Assembly: GCF_000518985.1 (NCBI RefSeq)
Contig: NZ_JAEQ01000002.1
Location: forward strand, 1-64,000
DNA length: 64,000 nucleotides
Source: Chelativorans sp. J32
GTDB taxonomy: Bacteria; Pseudomonadota; Alphaproteobacteria; Rhizobiales; Rhizobiaceae
Direction: 5' to 3'
Shown here: one piece after another, positions 18,903-27,471 of the stretch
How the letters are laid out: the number at the start of each line of letters is the position of its first letter
Numbering within the stretch: the stretch's first letter is position 1
The notes under the pieces: generated by a model
Seen by the model: only the letters and a program-made list of their open reading frames with translations
The model's database searches: none
What the model was told of the DNA's origin: nothing
Position numbers and translations under genes: made by a program

Positions 18903-20078
18903 TCAGGCTGAAAGCCTCTCCAGCCGGGAAAGCATCTCTTCCGCATCGGCGCGTCGTTCGGAGCGCTCGATGAAGCCGCCGCCGAAAACGCGCGCGTCGT
19001 TGCTGTCGTCCGAGTAGAGCACACAGGCCTGCCCGGGAGCGACGCCGGCTTCACCCTCGTGCAACTCCACCCAGGTCGCCCCGTTGCGATGGTGGATGGT
19101 CGCTGGCGCCGGCGGCCGCGTTGAACGTACCTTGGCGAAAATGTCCATTCCGCTGGTCGGCAGGTCTTGCAGCGGTGTATCGCCGAGCCAGTTCACCTGA
19201 CGAAGGAACAGCCGGCGCGTTTCCAGCGCCTCGCGCGGGCCCACGACCACACGGGAATGCTCCGCATCGAGATGAACCACATAGAGCGGTTCGCCAGTGG
19301 CAATGCCGATGCCGCGACGCTGGCCGATGGTGTAATGCAGTATGCCGTCGTGACGACCGAGCACGCGGCCATCGATATGGACGATCTCACCGGGGTTGGC
19401 AGCACCCGGCTTGAGCTTTGCGATCACGTCGGAGTATTTGCCGCGGGGCACGAAGCAGATGTCCTGACTGTCGTGCTTGGTGGCAACGGAAAGCCCCATT
19501 TCCTCCGCAATGGCCCTGACCTGGGGCTTTGACATTCCGCCCAGGGGGAAACGAAGATAATCGATCTGTTCTTGTGTGGTGGCGAACAGGAAATAGCTTT
19601 GGTCGCGATCGGCATCCACGGGGCGATAGAGCGCCCGGTGCGACCCGTTGGGGCGCGAGCGAATGTAGTGGCCGGTCGCCAGTGCGTCGGCACCGAGCTC
19701 GCGCGCCGTCTCAAGAAGGTCCGAGAACTTGACCGTCTGGTTGCAGGAAACGCAGGGAATGGGGGTCTCGCCGGTAACGTAGCTTTCGGCGAAGGGGTCG
19801 ATCACAGCCTTGCGGAAGCGCTCCTCATAATCGAGCACGTAGTGGGCGATGCCCAGCGTTTCGGCAACGCGGCGCGCATCGTCGATGTCCTGGCCCGCGC
19901 AGCAGGACCCCGCACGATGGACGGCGGCGCCATGATCGTAAAGTTGCAACGTGACGCCCACGACCTCGTAGCCTTCCTTGGCCAACAGGCCTGCAACGAC
20001 GGAGGAATCGACGCCGCCAGACATGGCGACGACAACGCGCGTCGCTTCAGGGCGTCCCGGAAGGTCAAGGCTGTTCAT
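18903..20078 (-). CDS. mnmA: tRNA-specific 2-thiouridylase MnmA
   Basis: 391 residues from the ATG at 20078 (MNSLDLPGR); an upstream in-frame start at 20093 is less likely. It thiolates U34 of tRNAs for Lys, Glu and Gln, using ATP and sulfur relayed from a persulfide. The PP-loop is AMSGGVDSS near the N-terminus. Catalytic cysteines are in [14 protein letters not shown] and SQDICFV; family motifs [17 protein letters not shown] and GQACVLYS are all present. Full length for the family. Its C-terminus converges with the oxidoreductase gene. Confidence 0.95.
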   Translation of the reverse strand: MNSLDLPGRPEATRVVVAMSGGVDSSVVAGLLAKEGYEVVGVTLQLYDHGAAVHRAGSCCAGQDIDDARRVAETLGIAHYVLDYEERFRKAVIDPFAESYVTGETPIPCVSCNQTVKFSDLLETARELGADALATGHYIRSRPNGSHRALYRPVDADRDQSYFLFATTQEQIDYLRFPLGGMSKPQVRAIAEEMGLSVATKHDSQDICFVPRGKYSDVIAKLKPGAANPGEIVHIDGRVLGRHDGILHYTIGQRRGIGIATGEPLYVVHLDAEHSRVVVGPREALETRRLFLRQVNWLGDTPLQDLPTSGMDIFAKVRSTRPPAPATIHHRNGATWVELHEGEAGVAPGQACVLYSDDSNDARVFGGGFIERSERRADAEEMLSRLERLSA

Positions 20079-20316
20079 GGTCAAAAATTCCAATCTGCTC
20101 GCGGGCTAAATGGCAATGGGGCGAGCCAAGGTCAAGATGGGCAATGAAGCACCGGCCGGCGACGTGGCGGAAGTGCTTCGCATTTGATTCAAGATGCCCT
20201 GCAATTCCTAACGCAGGATTCACTTCCGTTACGTTAGCATTACCAGGCGTTTAGGCAAATCTTAAAAGCTGTCGCCTTATTGTCGCGATGAGGTCTTGGT
20301 TAGTGTAGAGAGTACG

Positions 20317-20592
20317 ATGACCGATCTGGTTCGACCGCGCGTGAAATATGTCATCGGTCCTGATGGCAGTCCGTTGACGATTGCTGATCTGCCGCCCACC
20401 AACACGCGCCGTTGGGTCATTCGTCGCAAGGCGGAGGTGGTGGCTGCCGTGCGTGGCGGTTTGCTGAGCCTGGAAGAGGCTTGCCAGCGCTATCGCCTCA
20501 CCGTGGAGGAGTTCCTCTCCTGGCAAGCTTCCATTGACGAGTATGGGCTGCAGGGGCTGAGGACCACGCGTATCCAGCAGTACCGGCATTAG
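20317..20592 (+). CDS. sciP: CtrA inhibitor SciP (DUF1153)
   Basis: 91 residues from the ATG at 20317 (MTDLVRPRVKYVIGPDGSPL). The block TRRWVIRRKAEVVAAVRGGL followed by LSLEEACQRYRLTVEEFLSW is the helix-turn-helix of SciP. In Caulobacter this small protein binds CtrA and represses CtrA-activated promoters. Two GANTC sites (20186-20190, 20217-20221) lie upstream, consistent with cell-cycle control. ctrA itself is 2 kb downstream. Confidence 0.92.
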   Translation: MTDLVRPRVKYVIGPDGSPLTIADLPPTNTRRWVIRRKAEVVAAVRGGLLSLEEACQRYRLTVEEFLSWQASIDEYGLQGLRTTRIQQYRH

Positions 20593-20720
20593 GTGGGGGC
20601 AGGGGAAATCACGCTCGCTCGCCCCATTGGCACACAGTCCGATCTCGCGTGGGCACTGATGCGCCCGCGCAGCCAATGAGGTAAATTCCTGAGCCGGGGC
20701 CAACATGCTTGCTGAAGCGA

Positions 20721-21590
20721 TTATGCTTCGGCCATTTCCGCTGCGATCTCCCCGATCTCCTTGAAGATCTTGTCGCGATCCGACGCCGACAGTTCAGGCG
20801 CTTCGAGATAGGCAGAGATCAGAAGGGTGGCGCCTTCCGGTGTCCAGGCAACCGCGATATCACTTGCCACGGTGGTTCCCGTGCCGGTCTTATCGCCGAT
20901 GCGCCAGCCATCGGGGAAGCCGGCACGCAACCGCGCGTCGCCGGTCTGGTTGGCGATCAGCCAGTCCGCAAGGCGTTGCCGGGAGGTTTGCGAGAGAGCG
21001 TCGCCAAGAACGACTTTTTGCAGGCTCCGCAGCATAGCCGCCGGAGTCGTCGTATCGCGAGGGTCGCCGGGCGGCACATTGTTGAGGTCCGGTTCCCAAC
21101 GGTCGAGACGGCTGACATCGTCTCCAAGGGAGCGGAAAAACGCCGTCAGTCCCTCAGGGCCGCCCAGACTTTCCAACAGGAGATTTCCTGCCGTGTTATC
21201 GCTCATGGTGACGGCCGCATCGCAGAGCGCGCCGAGTGTCATTCCGCGACCGCCCGCGTGCTTTTCCGTTACCGGGGACCAGACAATGAGCTTGTCCTTA
21301 CCGTAGGTAATTCGGCGTTCGAGATCATCCCTTCCGGCGTCCACCCGGGCCAGGACGGCCGCCGCTGCGATCGCCTTGAAGGTGCTGCACATGGCAAAGC
21401 GCTCGTCTGCGCGATGCGTCGCCATCAGCCCGGTCCTGACGTCGAGAATGGCAACACCCAAACGACCGCCCGACCTCTTCTCCAGCAAGGCGAGACGATC
21501 GCTTACCGCCTGCGAGACCGAGGCGTGACCCGCCGCCAGGGGAAATGCGAGAAGCGCGGAGGCGGCGAGTAGGGCCCGTCGAGAAATCAT
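20721..21590 (-). CDS. Class A beta-lactamase
   Basis: 289 residues from the ATG at 21590. An N-terminal SRRALLAASALLAFPLAAG signal, with twin arginines, indicates export. All class A motifs are present: active-site S-x-x-K in FAMCSTFK (Ser about 69, preceded by Cys), SDN in TMSDNTA, the deacylating glutamate in RWEPDLN and KTG in IGDKTGTG. It should hydrolyse beta-lactams in the periplasm; the spectrum cannot be read from sequence. No AmpR-type regulator is adjacent. It stands between sciP and fliJ, inside a cell-cycle neighbourhood, which suggests a local insertion. Confidence 0.92.
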   Translation of the reverse strand: MISRRALLAASALLAFPLAAGHASVSQAVSDRLALLEKRSGGRLGVAILDVRTGLMATHRADERFAMCSTFKAIAAAAVLARVDAGRDDLERRITYGKDKLIVWSPVTEKHAGGRGMTLGALCDAAVTMSDNTAGNLLLESLGGPEGLTAFFRSLGDDVSRLDRWEPDLNNVPPGDPRDTTTPAAMLRSLQKVVLGDALSQTSRQRLADWLIANQTGDARLRAGFPDGWRIGDKTGTGTTVASDIAVAWTPEGATLLISAYLEAPELSASDRDKIFKEIGEIAAEMAEA

Positions 21591-21793
21591 CAAAAACATC
21601 CTTGTCCTGCAATCGACGAAAATCGACGGGAGAAAGGATGGAGTTCAGGGCAAATTTGCGGCGGTTGCACACCGCATGCAATCCCGGTGACCGGGGCTGC
21701 TCGAACGAGATCGGGTGCCGATCGGCCAAAGATGGTCGGCGTGATGGTATTTCGTAAGGAGCCAAGGGCCTCTGCTCGAAGCAGATGGACCGG

Positions 21794-22162
21794 TCAGCCG
21801 GCGGCCGCACGTGGCGCACCGTCGCTGCGCCTGCCATCCCGCGTTTCCAGCGCCTCGGCCTTGCGAAGTTCAGCTTCGGCCTCGGCGAGATCATGCTCTG
21901 CCTGCTCTTTCTGCTGTACCAATTCAGCCTGCGAAATCCGCAGGTTATCCCGGCGCAGCCGGGCAGCCTTGGCGAAGGTGGGATAGGCAAAGTGGTTCTG
22001 GTCGGTAATGCCAGCCTTTGTCTCCTCGGCCGCAACTTGTGCGTCCAGTTCGATGGCCATGCGCTCGAATTCGGAAATCATCGCATCGAGCTGGGCGAGG
22101 CGCCGGCGTTTCTCGTTCACCTGAAATTGTTTCAGCCGTACCAGGTTCTCACGTGACTTCAT
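21794..22162 (-). CDS. fliJ: FliJ-like flagellar export chaperone
   Basis: 122 residues from the ATG at 22162 (MKSRENLVRLKQFQVNEKRR). The whole protein is predicted coiled coil (FERMAIELDAQVAAEE, QKEQAEHDLAEAEAELRKAE), as in FliJ, a soluble component of the flagellar type III export machinery. A FliJ-like gene divergent from ctrA is the usual order in Rhizobiales. No other flagellar gene is in the window. The call rests on context plus coiled-coil form. Confidence 0.7.
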   Translation of the reverse strand: MKSRENLVRLKQFQVNEKRRRLAQLDAMISEFERMAIELDAQVAAEETKAGITDQNHFAYPTFAKAARLRRDNLRISQAELVQQKEQAEHDLAEAEAELRKAEALETRDGRRSDGAPRAAAG

Positions 22163-22597
22163 CAGAAACTCCCACAAAACGCGTACGCACGCCCCCGCCC
22201 GCATTAACCGTTTCCAGGCACGGCACCCTGTGGAGCGCCTTTGGCAAACAAAATCCTAAAATTTGCCGCCCACGGTAACCATTCGTTTACGGGCATTGTT
22301 AATCATAAGGCTGATGGCTTAAGGCACGGTAAAAATTCCGGGGCGGAAATCTGCGGCCGAAGCCTGAACGAGATGTCGATGTGCGATGACGCCCCGCCGG
22401 GCTGGAGCTAAAGAGAGTATAACCGTGATTCAGCGTTTCGATTCAAGCATGTGTCAGCGAAAGCTGAAAAAAGCGCTTAGCGTTTTGAGGGGCGAATCAG
22501 ATATTGTTAACCATTAACTGGCAGCTTTCGATCCGGGTGCTGAATGCTCCGTGCCGGATGCCCGCCAGTCCCGGTCGGCGGCGGAAAGGGGAATAAG
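22163..22597 (+). promoter_or_regulatory. ctrA promoter region with CtrA half-sites and GANTC sites
   Basis: 435 nt between divergent fliJ and ctrA. TTAACCATTAAC (22507-22518) contains the known CtrA half-site TTAACCAT, and a near copy GTAACCAT lies at 22275-22282. GANTC sites are at 22440-22444 and 22494-22498. In Caulobacter, ctrA transcription depends on CcrM methylation of a promoter GANTC and on CtrA autoregulation, so these elements point to the same logic. The -35/-10 boxes were not assigned. Confidence 0.6.
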
Positions 22598-23293
22598 ATG
22601 CGCGTTTTGTTGATAGAAGACGACAGTGCGACCGCACAAAGCATCGAATTGATGCTGAAGTCCGAGAGTTTCAATGTTTATACGACCGATCTCGGCGAGG
22701 AGGGCGTCGATCTCGGCAAACTTTATGATTACGACATCATCCTCCTCGACCTGAACCTGCCGGATATGTCCGGCTACGAGGTTTTGAGAACGCTTCGCCT
22801 TTCGAAGGTGAAGACGCCGATCCTCATCCTTTCCGGCATGGCCGGCATTGAGGACAAGGTGAGGGGCCTTGGCTTCGGTGCCGACGATTACATGACCAAG
22901 CCTTTCCACAAGGACGAGTTGATCGCCCGCATCCACGCGATTGTCCGCCGCTCGAAGGGGCACGCGCAGTCGGTTATCACGACGGGTGACCTGATCGTGA
23001 ACCTCGATGCCAAGACGGTCGAGGTAGCGGGGCAGCGCGTGCATCTTACGGGCAAGGAATACCAGATGCTGGAGCTTCTCTCGCTCCGCAAGGGTACGAC
23101 GCTCACCAAGGAAATGTTCCTCAACCACCTCTATGGCGGTATGGACGAGCCGGAGCTGAAGATCATCGACGTCTTCATCTGCAAGCTCCGCAAGAAGCTC
23201 GATATGGCCTCCGGCGGCCAGAACTATATCGAGACCGTATGGGGTCGCGGCTATGTGCTGCGCGAACCGGAGGAAATGCGCGAAAGCGCCTGA
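22598..23293 (+). CDS. ctrA: Cell-cycle master response regulator CtrA
   Basis: 231 residues. The receiver domain has MRVLLIEDD, phosphoacceptor D51 in [10 protein letters not shown], and KPF ([13 protein letters not shown]). The OmpR/PhoB-type winged-helix domain follows with [20 protein letters not shown] and [14 protein letters not shown]. Near identity to CtrA of other rhizobia is evident. Phosphorylated through CckA-ChpT, it activates and represses cell-cycle, flagellar and envelope genes. chpT, sciP and fliJ are all within 4.5 kb. GGGGAATAAG precedes the ATG. Confidence 0.97.
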   Translation: MRVLLIEDDSATAQSIELMLKSESFNVYTTDLGEEGVDLGKLYDYDIILLDLNLPDMSGYEVLRTLRLSKVKTPILILSGMAGIEDKVRGLGFGADDYMTKPFHKDELIARIHAIVRRSKGHAQSVITTGDLIVNLDAKTVEVAGQRVHLTGKEYQMLELLSLRKGTTLTKEMFLNHLYGGMDEPELKIIDVFICKLRKKLDMASGGQNYIETVWGRGYVLREPEEMRESA

Positions 23294-23375
23294 GTGCTCA
23301 TCTACAGCGCCGCGCGTCCATTCGGACGCACAAAGGACGCTGTAAGTGATTGGATCGGCGCATCGGGCTGTCCTA

Positions 23376-23393
23376 AAAACCGATTCCGGTTTT
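23376..23393. repeat. Short palindrome of a dispersed rhizobial type (copy 1)
   Basis: AAAACCG-ATTC-CGGTTTT. A longer relative (TTCCGAAAACCGG..CCGGTTTTCGGAA) occurs at 54842-54869. Intergenic palindromes with this AAAACCGG core are common in this order. Confidence 0.5.
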
Positions 23394-23415
23394 CGGGCCG
23401 AGGCTGTAGCGAAGA

Positions 23416-23441
23416 AACCCGGCTAAATTGCCGGGTTTTTG
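23416..23441 (+). terminator. Rho-independent terminator of ctrA
   Basis: Perfect 8-bp stem AACCCGGC/GCCGGGTT with a 6-nt loop, followed by a T run. It lies just before the convergent receiver-protein gene ends at 23444 and may serve both strands. Confidence 0.85.
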
Positions 23442-23443
23442 TT

Positions 23444-23815
23444 TTAAGCGTCCGTCAGAAACTCCCGTAAGCTCTCCAGCAGAATCTGACGCGTAAAGGG
23501 CTTTTGAATATAGCCGCGTGCGCCCGCGCGCTTGGCCCGCATAAGAAGGCCAATGTCAAGCTCGCACATGCAGAGCAGGATGGCGGGTTTATCCTCTTCA
23601 TAGAGTCCCATGATCCGGGCGATCAATTCGCAGGAATTCATGTCCTGCAGCAGATGGTCGACGACAATGATGTCCGGCTTTCCATGGGAGCAGATATCAA
23701 GTGCGTCAGCGCCGCTCGCCGCCTCTACAACCAGCATCTCGGGGCTGGACAGTATGTGCTTCGCCACCTGGCGGATAACGCTGGAATCGTCCACTATCAG
23801 GCAGCGCTTCATCAT
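23444..23815 (-). CDS. Single-domain response regulator with an atypical switch region
   Basis: 123 residues from the first of two adjacent ATGs (23815, 23812; MMKRCLIVDDSSVIRQVAKH). It has the acidic pair VDD, a phosphoacceptor-like aspartate in DIIVVDHLLQDM and lysine in YIQKPF, so the phosphorylation site is intact. The conserved switch Thr/Ser is missing: the strand reads AILLCMCELD. There is no output domain. It lies between ctrA and chpT, read with chpT, 81 nt after it. A role in the CckA-ChpT-CtrA relay, as partner or phosphate sink, is an inference from position. Confidence 0.75.
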   Translation of the reverse strand: MMKRCLIVDDSSVIRQVAKHILSSPEMLVVEAASGADALDICSHGKPDIIVVDHLLQDMNSCELIARIMGLYEEDKPAILLCMCELDIGLLMRAKRAGARGYIQKPFTRQILLESLREFLTDA

Positions 23816-23896
23816 CTGATCAGCTCGGCGAATGCTCCCTGGTGAAACCTCCGACACGAGGTTTCCAACCATATCAAGCCACGCGGTAAGATTTTC

Positions 23897-24526
23897 CTAA
23901 GCGGCCTTGAGGACGATCTCCTCCGGCGAGGCATGAATGGAGACCGCCATGCCCGTCTCGCGGGCGAGGAGAAGGGTGTAATAGAACTGGACGCTATGAG
24001 CGTCGATCGGCTCTTCGAGCTGACGCCCAGCGTGGAGTTCCAGGAATTTGGGAGGCACGCGAACCATCGGGCCGTTCGCATTGATGGTGAAAACAGGCGC
24101 GGTGTCCAGGTTCTCGAGGCGCACGGTGAGCTTGCCTCCGCGCGGTATAGTGGCATTTGCGATCAGCACGAGATTCAGGAGAAGCTTGACCTTGTTCTTT
24201 GGCAGGAGCGCTCGTCCGCCGATCCATTCCAGGTCCGGCTTCTCGTTACGGATGAAGGCCGTCGCTACAGCTTCCGCATCGCCCGTGTCGATTTGCATGC
24301 CCGCGGAGCCGGCCGCTCCAAAGGCGATGCGGGCGAACTGGAGCCGCGCCGACGCATTGATCGCGCTTGCCCGGATGAGCTGCATGGCGTCTTCGTCGGT
24401 GCCGCCTTCGTCCAGGAGCTCCAACCCGTTGTTGATCGCTCCCACCGGAGAGATGATGTCATGGCACACGCGGCTGCACAGAAGGGCGGCAAGATCCGGC
24501 GCGCTGAGCGTGAAAATATCCGTCAT
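23897..24526 (-). CDS. chpT: Histidine phosphotransferase ChpT
   Basis: 209 residues. The phosphorylated histidine H22 is in SRVCHDIISPVGAINNGLEL, the DHp-like helix of ChpT; the remainder is the degenerate ATPase-like domain (LLLNLVLIANATIPRGGKL). ChpT passes phosphate from the hybrid kinase CckA to CtrA and CpdR. It is transcribed with the small receiver gene and faces away from eipA. Confidence 0.92.
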   Translation of the reverse strand: MTDIFTLSAPDLAALLCSRVCHDIISPVGAINNGLELLDEGGTDEDAMQLIRASAINASARLQFARIAFGAAGSAGMQIDTGDAEAVATAFIRNEKPDLEWIGGRALLPKNKVKLLLNLVLIANATIPRGGKLTVRLENLDTAPVFTINANGPMVRVPPKFLELHAGRQLEEPIDAHSVQFYYTLLLARETGMAVSIHASPEEIVLKAA

Positions 24527-24706
24527 GTTTCAACATCCCCTATGGCAAATCGCAAACGACAGGGCGGGCTAGGCCCTGGGCGCGAATCATAGTCCCCAGA
24601 ATGACACCCTTGGTTACACATGAGCCGTTTCGGGGCAACAAACCGCGCGCCAGCACACGTTCATATGCAGGAAAATCGCTTCTTACCGCCGAGTGCGATG
24701 CGCGCT

Positions 24707-24718
24707 TAATGGTTGAAA
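24707..24718 (+). promoter_or_regulatory. Possible CtrA half-site upstream of eipA
   Basis: TTAATGGTTGAA contains ATGGTTGA, one mismatch from the reverse complement of the CtrA half-site TTAACCAT. In Brucella, eipA is reported as a direct CtrA target, which makes this position plausible. The surrounding 24527-24808 has no other recognised element. Confidence 0.35.
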
Positions 24719-24817
24719 AAGAATTACGACTTACTCTCCCATTGTCTGGAATCGGGGGGCGGTGTCAGCGAAACGCGCAGGTCCTGACGTGCAGTCGCGT
24801 ACAAGGAGATGAAATCG

Positions 24818-25408
24818 ATGCTATCCAGCTTCTTCAATCGCGCAAAGTCGCGCTTTGCCATCCTGGTCATGGTGGCGTTGGCGGCGGTGATTGTGCTCCC
24901 GCAGCCATCGGCCCGCGCCCAGGAGAATGGGTATACGATGGAGGAGATCGTCGAGGCCGGAAGCAATTTCTTCGGCGCGACGACGGGTGGCCTCGCAACG
25001 CTGGTCGAGAAGGTCTTCTCCACCTATGGCCTGCCCAACGGCTATGTCCTCGGCCAGGAAGGCTCGGGGGCGCTTGTTGGCGGGCTGACTTATGGCGAGG
25101 GGACGCTCTACACGAAAAACGCCGGAGATCACGCCACATACTGGCAGGGACCATCGATCGGTTGGGACTTCGGTGGGCAAGGCTCGCAGGTGATGATCCT
25201 CGTTTACAATCTCGATCAGGTGAACAGTCTCTACCGGAGATATGCCGGGGTTGCCGGGTCGGCCTATATTGTCGCGGGCCTCGGTTTCAACGTGCTCAAG
25301 AATGGTCCCGTGCTGATCGTGCCTATTCGCACTGGCGTCGGCGCCCGGCTGGGTGTCAATATCGGTTACTTGAAAGTAACCGCGCGACCGACATGGAATC
25401 CTTTCTGA
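24818..25408 (+). CDS. eipA: Periplasmic envelope-integrity protein EipA (DUF1134)
   Basis: 196 residues from the ATG at 24818, preferred because AAGGAG lies nine bases upstream; the ATG at 24809 directly abuts that site. A signal peptide (FAILVMVALAAVIVLPQPSARA) is followed by the DUF1134 domain: ENGYTMEEIVEAGSNFFG, VGGLTYGEGTLY, GWDFGGQGSQ and GPVLIVPIRTGVGARLG. EipA is a small-beta-barrel periplasmic protein needed for cell-envelope integrity and division in Brucella. The neighbourhood with chpT and ctrA is conserved. Confidence 0.88.
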   Translation: MLSSFFNRAKSRFAILVMVALAAVIVLPQPSARAQENGYTMEEIVEAGSNFFGATTGGLATLVEKVFSTYGLPNGYVLGQEGSGALVGGLTYGEGTLYTKNAGDHATYWQGPSIGWDFGGQGSQVMILVYNLDQVNSLYRRYAGVAGSAYIVAGLGFNVLKNGPVLIVPIRTGVGARLGVNIGYLKVTARPTWNPF

Positions 25409-25484
25409 TGATGCAGGCGCGCCACTGGAATTCCTGCTCGGTCGTGGCACACTGAGAGCATCAACGCATCAGGACCCATTGCTC

Positions 25485-26669
25485 GTGATCGAAATCGCTC
25501 TGTCCTTCATTCTCGGCTTCCTGATCGCGGCGGCTCTTGCGCTCTTCCTTGTGCCGGCCCTGTGGCGTCGCGCGGGCGAGCTTGCGCGTCGTCGCATCGA
25601 GGCGACCCTTCCGATGACGCGGGAGGAGTTGGAGGCTGAGATTGATGCCGTAAAGGCCGAGCACGTGATGGCCTTGCGTCTCATCGAGATGAAAAACGAG
25701 TCGCTGAAGAGAAAGGCGGCAGACGATCTCGTTGAAATCAACGTCCTGCGTGAGAAGGTGGAACGGTTCAAGGAGGGCGAGGCGGTAATTGCGGAGCTTG
25801 AAGCCGAGCGGGACCGTCTTGCTGCAAGCCTAGGGGAACGCGAAGCAGAACTGGAGAAGAGAACCAGGAAGGTTGCGCAGCTCGAACGGCAGCTTCAAAA
25901 ACGCGTCAAGGAAGTCGAAGAGCTTTCCCACTTGTATGAGGAGGCAAGTCTCACGGCCAGCAGCCGGCAGGTCGATCTCGTCGCCAGGGACGCCAGCATC
26001 GAGCAGCTCAATGACTCAATCAATCTCCTGCGCAACCAGCGGAAGGAGGCTGACCGGGTTATCCGTGATGCCATGGCCGATAAGGCTGCGGCGGAGGAGG
26101 CGCTTCTCATCGAACGCGCGCGTGCCGATGAGCTCGAACGCAAGCTGGATGGGATGATTGCCGCCATTTCCAATCGTGAGGAAAAGCTCGAACGCCGCGA
26201 AAAGGAAGTTGTGCGCTTGAAGCGGAAGCTTGAGATGACGGGGGAGAAACCTGGCCGCCTGGAAGAGGTCGAGGGAGAAAAAGCCCAGCTTGAAGCGCAG
26301 GTTGCTGAACTCTCGCAAAAACTTTCTTCCCTTCTCGCCCCGAAGGGCAAAGGTGGAAAAGCGGTTACCCCCCGCAAGTCGGAGATGGAAAGGCTTCAGT
26401 CGCGGCTGACCACTCTGATACGTGAAAACAAGAGGTTGCGCGCCGAGCTCGCAGGGGCCGGCCACGTCGGCGAGGCAGACGACGAGGTCCTGCGCGAGCG
26501 CATTGCTGATTTTGCGGCAAACATGGTGGATGTTGCCGCTACGCTTGAAGGGCCAGATTCACCCATCGAGCAATCCCTGGCAGCGCAGGACGTGGACGAG
26601 GGCGGTGACCGGCCAGTGAGCCTTGCCGAACGTGTAAGGGTATTGCGCGGCAATTCCGCCGCGGAATGA
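25485..26669 (+). CDS. Membrane-anchored long coiled-coil protein
   Basis: About 394 residues from GTG 25485 (AGGACC upstream); a TTG six bases earlier is also in frame. One N-terminal membrane helix (IEIALSFILGFLIAAALALF) is followed by about 300 residues of nearly unbroken heptads (LEAERDRLAASLGEREAELE, KRVKEVEELSHLYEEASL). It is tethered to the inner membrane with the coil in the cytoplasm. It is a conserved rhizobial family of unknown function; a structural or division role is only a guess from its place next to eipA. Confidence 0.75.
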   Translation: MIEIALSFILGFLIAAALALFLVPALWRRAGELARRRIEATLPMTREELEAEIDAVKAEHVMALRLIEMKNESLKRKAADDLVEINVLREKVERFKEGEAVIAELEAERDRLAASLGEREAELEKRTRKVAQLERQLQKRVKEVEELSHLYEEASLTASSRQVDLVARDASIEQLNDSINLLRNQRKEADRVIRDAMADKAAAEEALLIERARADELERKLDGMIAAISNREEKLERREKEVVRLKRKLEMTGEKPGRLEEVEGEKAQLEAQVAELSQKLSSLLAPKGKGGKAVTPRKSEMERLQSRLTTLIRENKRLRAELAGAGHVGEADDEVLRERIADFAANMVDVAATLEGPDSPIEQSLAAQDVDEGGDRPVSLAERVRVLRGNSAAE

Positions 26670-27470
26670 TTATCGCCAGAGGCGGTGAAGGGCGATCGCG
26701 GTCGCCGCGGCGACATTGAGGCTATCGAAATCCTTCCTCATTGGAATTCGCACCGAAGGAAGACGGGCAAGCAGCGCGGCGGGTAATCCAGGGCCCTCCG
26801 CGCCAAGAAGGAGTGCGGTGCGCGGCGCCCGCTCGATCCTGTCGATCTCTTGCTCGCCGCTTGGGCTGAGGGCGAGTATGTCGAAGCCTTGCTCGGTCAG
26901 CGCGTCTATCAGCGTGGACGCGCTTCCACTCCTGATGAAGGGCACCTTCAGCGCAGCTCCGACGGAGACGCGGATCGCCTTGCGGTAAAGCGGGTCGCAA
27001 CATTCGGCATCGAGGAGCACGGCATCCGCACCGAAGGCGGCAGCGTTGCGGAAGATCGCGCCCATGTTGTCATGGTTGGCAATCCCGGAGAGAACGACCA
27101 CCAGCGCGTGCTCGGGCAGACCCGCGATCAGCGCTTCCGCACTTTCATCCCGGCCGCGCATGCCGATGGCGAGCACGCCGCGATGCATGTGGAAGCCCGC
27201 GACAGCGTCCATAACCGCGCTGCTTGCCACGTAGACCGGGACATCCGCCGGCACGCGTTCCAGCACGTCCTCCATGCCCGACACGCGATTTTCGAGCAGA
27301 AGCACGGATTCGGCGGCAAAGCGCGACGTGGAGAAGAGCACGTTCAGCACCACCTTGCCCTCAGCCACGAAGCGCCCCTGGCGTCCGACGAGATCGCGTT
27401 CGCGAATGTTCCTATAGGCGGAAATTTGCGGATCATCGGGGGTTTCTATGCGGATGAGTTCCTGCGGCAT
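26670..27470 (-). CDS. TrmH/SpoU-family RNA 2'-O-methyltransferase
   Basis: 266 residues. The N-terminal substrate-binding part (RERDLVGRQGRFVAEGKVVL) precedes the SPOUT knot with the three SpoU motifs: VLSGIANHDNMGAIFRNAAA (motif 1, asparagine and arginine), LLLGAEGPGLP (motif 2) and VRIPMRKDFDSLNVAAATAI (motif 3). It uses SAM to methylate a ribose in tRNA or rRNA; the target is not readable. It starts one base after the stop of the HugZ-like gene, so the two are cotranscribed. It converges with the coiled-coil gene. Confidence 0.9.
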   Translation of the reverse strand: MPQELIRIETPDDPQISAYRNIRERDLVGRQGRFVAEGKVVLNVLFSTSRFAAESVLLLENRVSGMEDVLERVPADVPVYVASSAVMDAVAGFHMHRGVLAIGMRGRDESAEALIAGLPEHALVVVLSGIANHDNMGAIFRNAAAFGADAVLLDAECCDPLYRKAIRVSVGAALKVPFIRSGSASTLIDALTEQGFDILALSPSGEQEIDRIERAPRTALLLGAEGPGLPAALLARLPSVRIPMRKDFDSLNVAAATAIALHRLWR

Positions 27471-27471
27471 A

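Noticed and set aside
22507-22518. A full CtrA box (TTAA-N7-TTAA)
   Set aside because: The spacing between the two TTAA words is three bases, so only the half-site form is claimed.
24601-25455. A 284-codon plus-strand frame
   Set aside because: Overlaps eipA in another frame; eipA has signal peptide, domain and ribosome-binding site.
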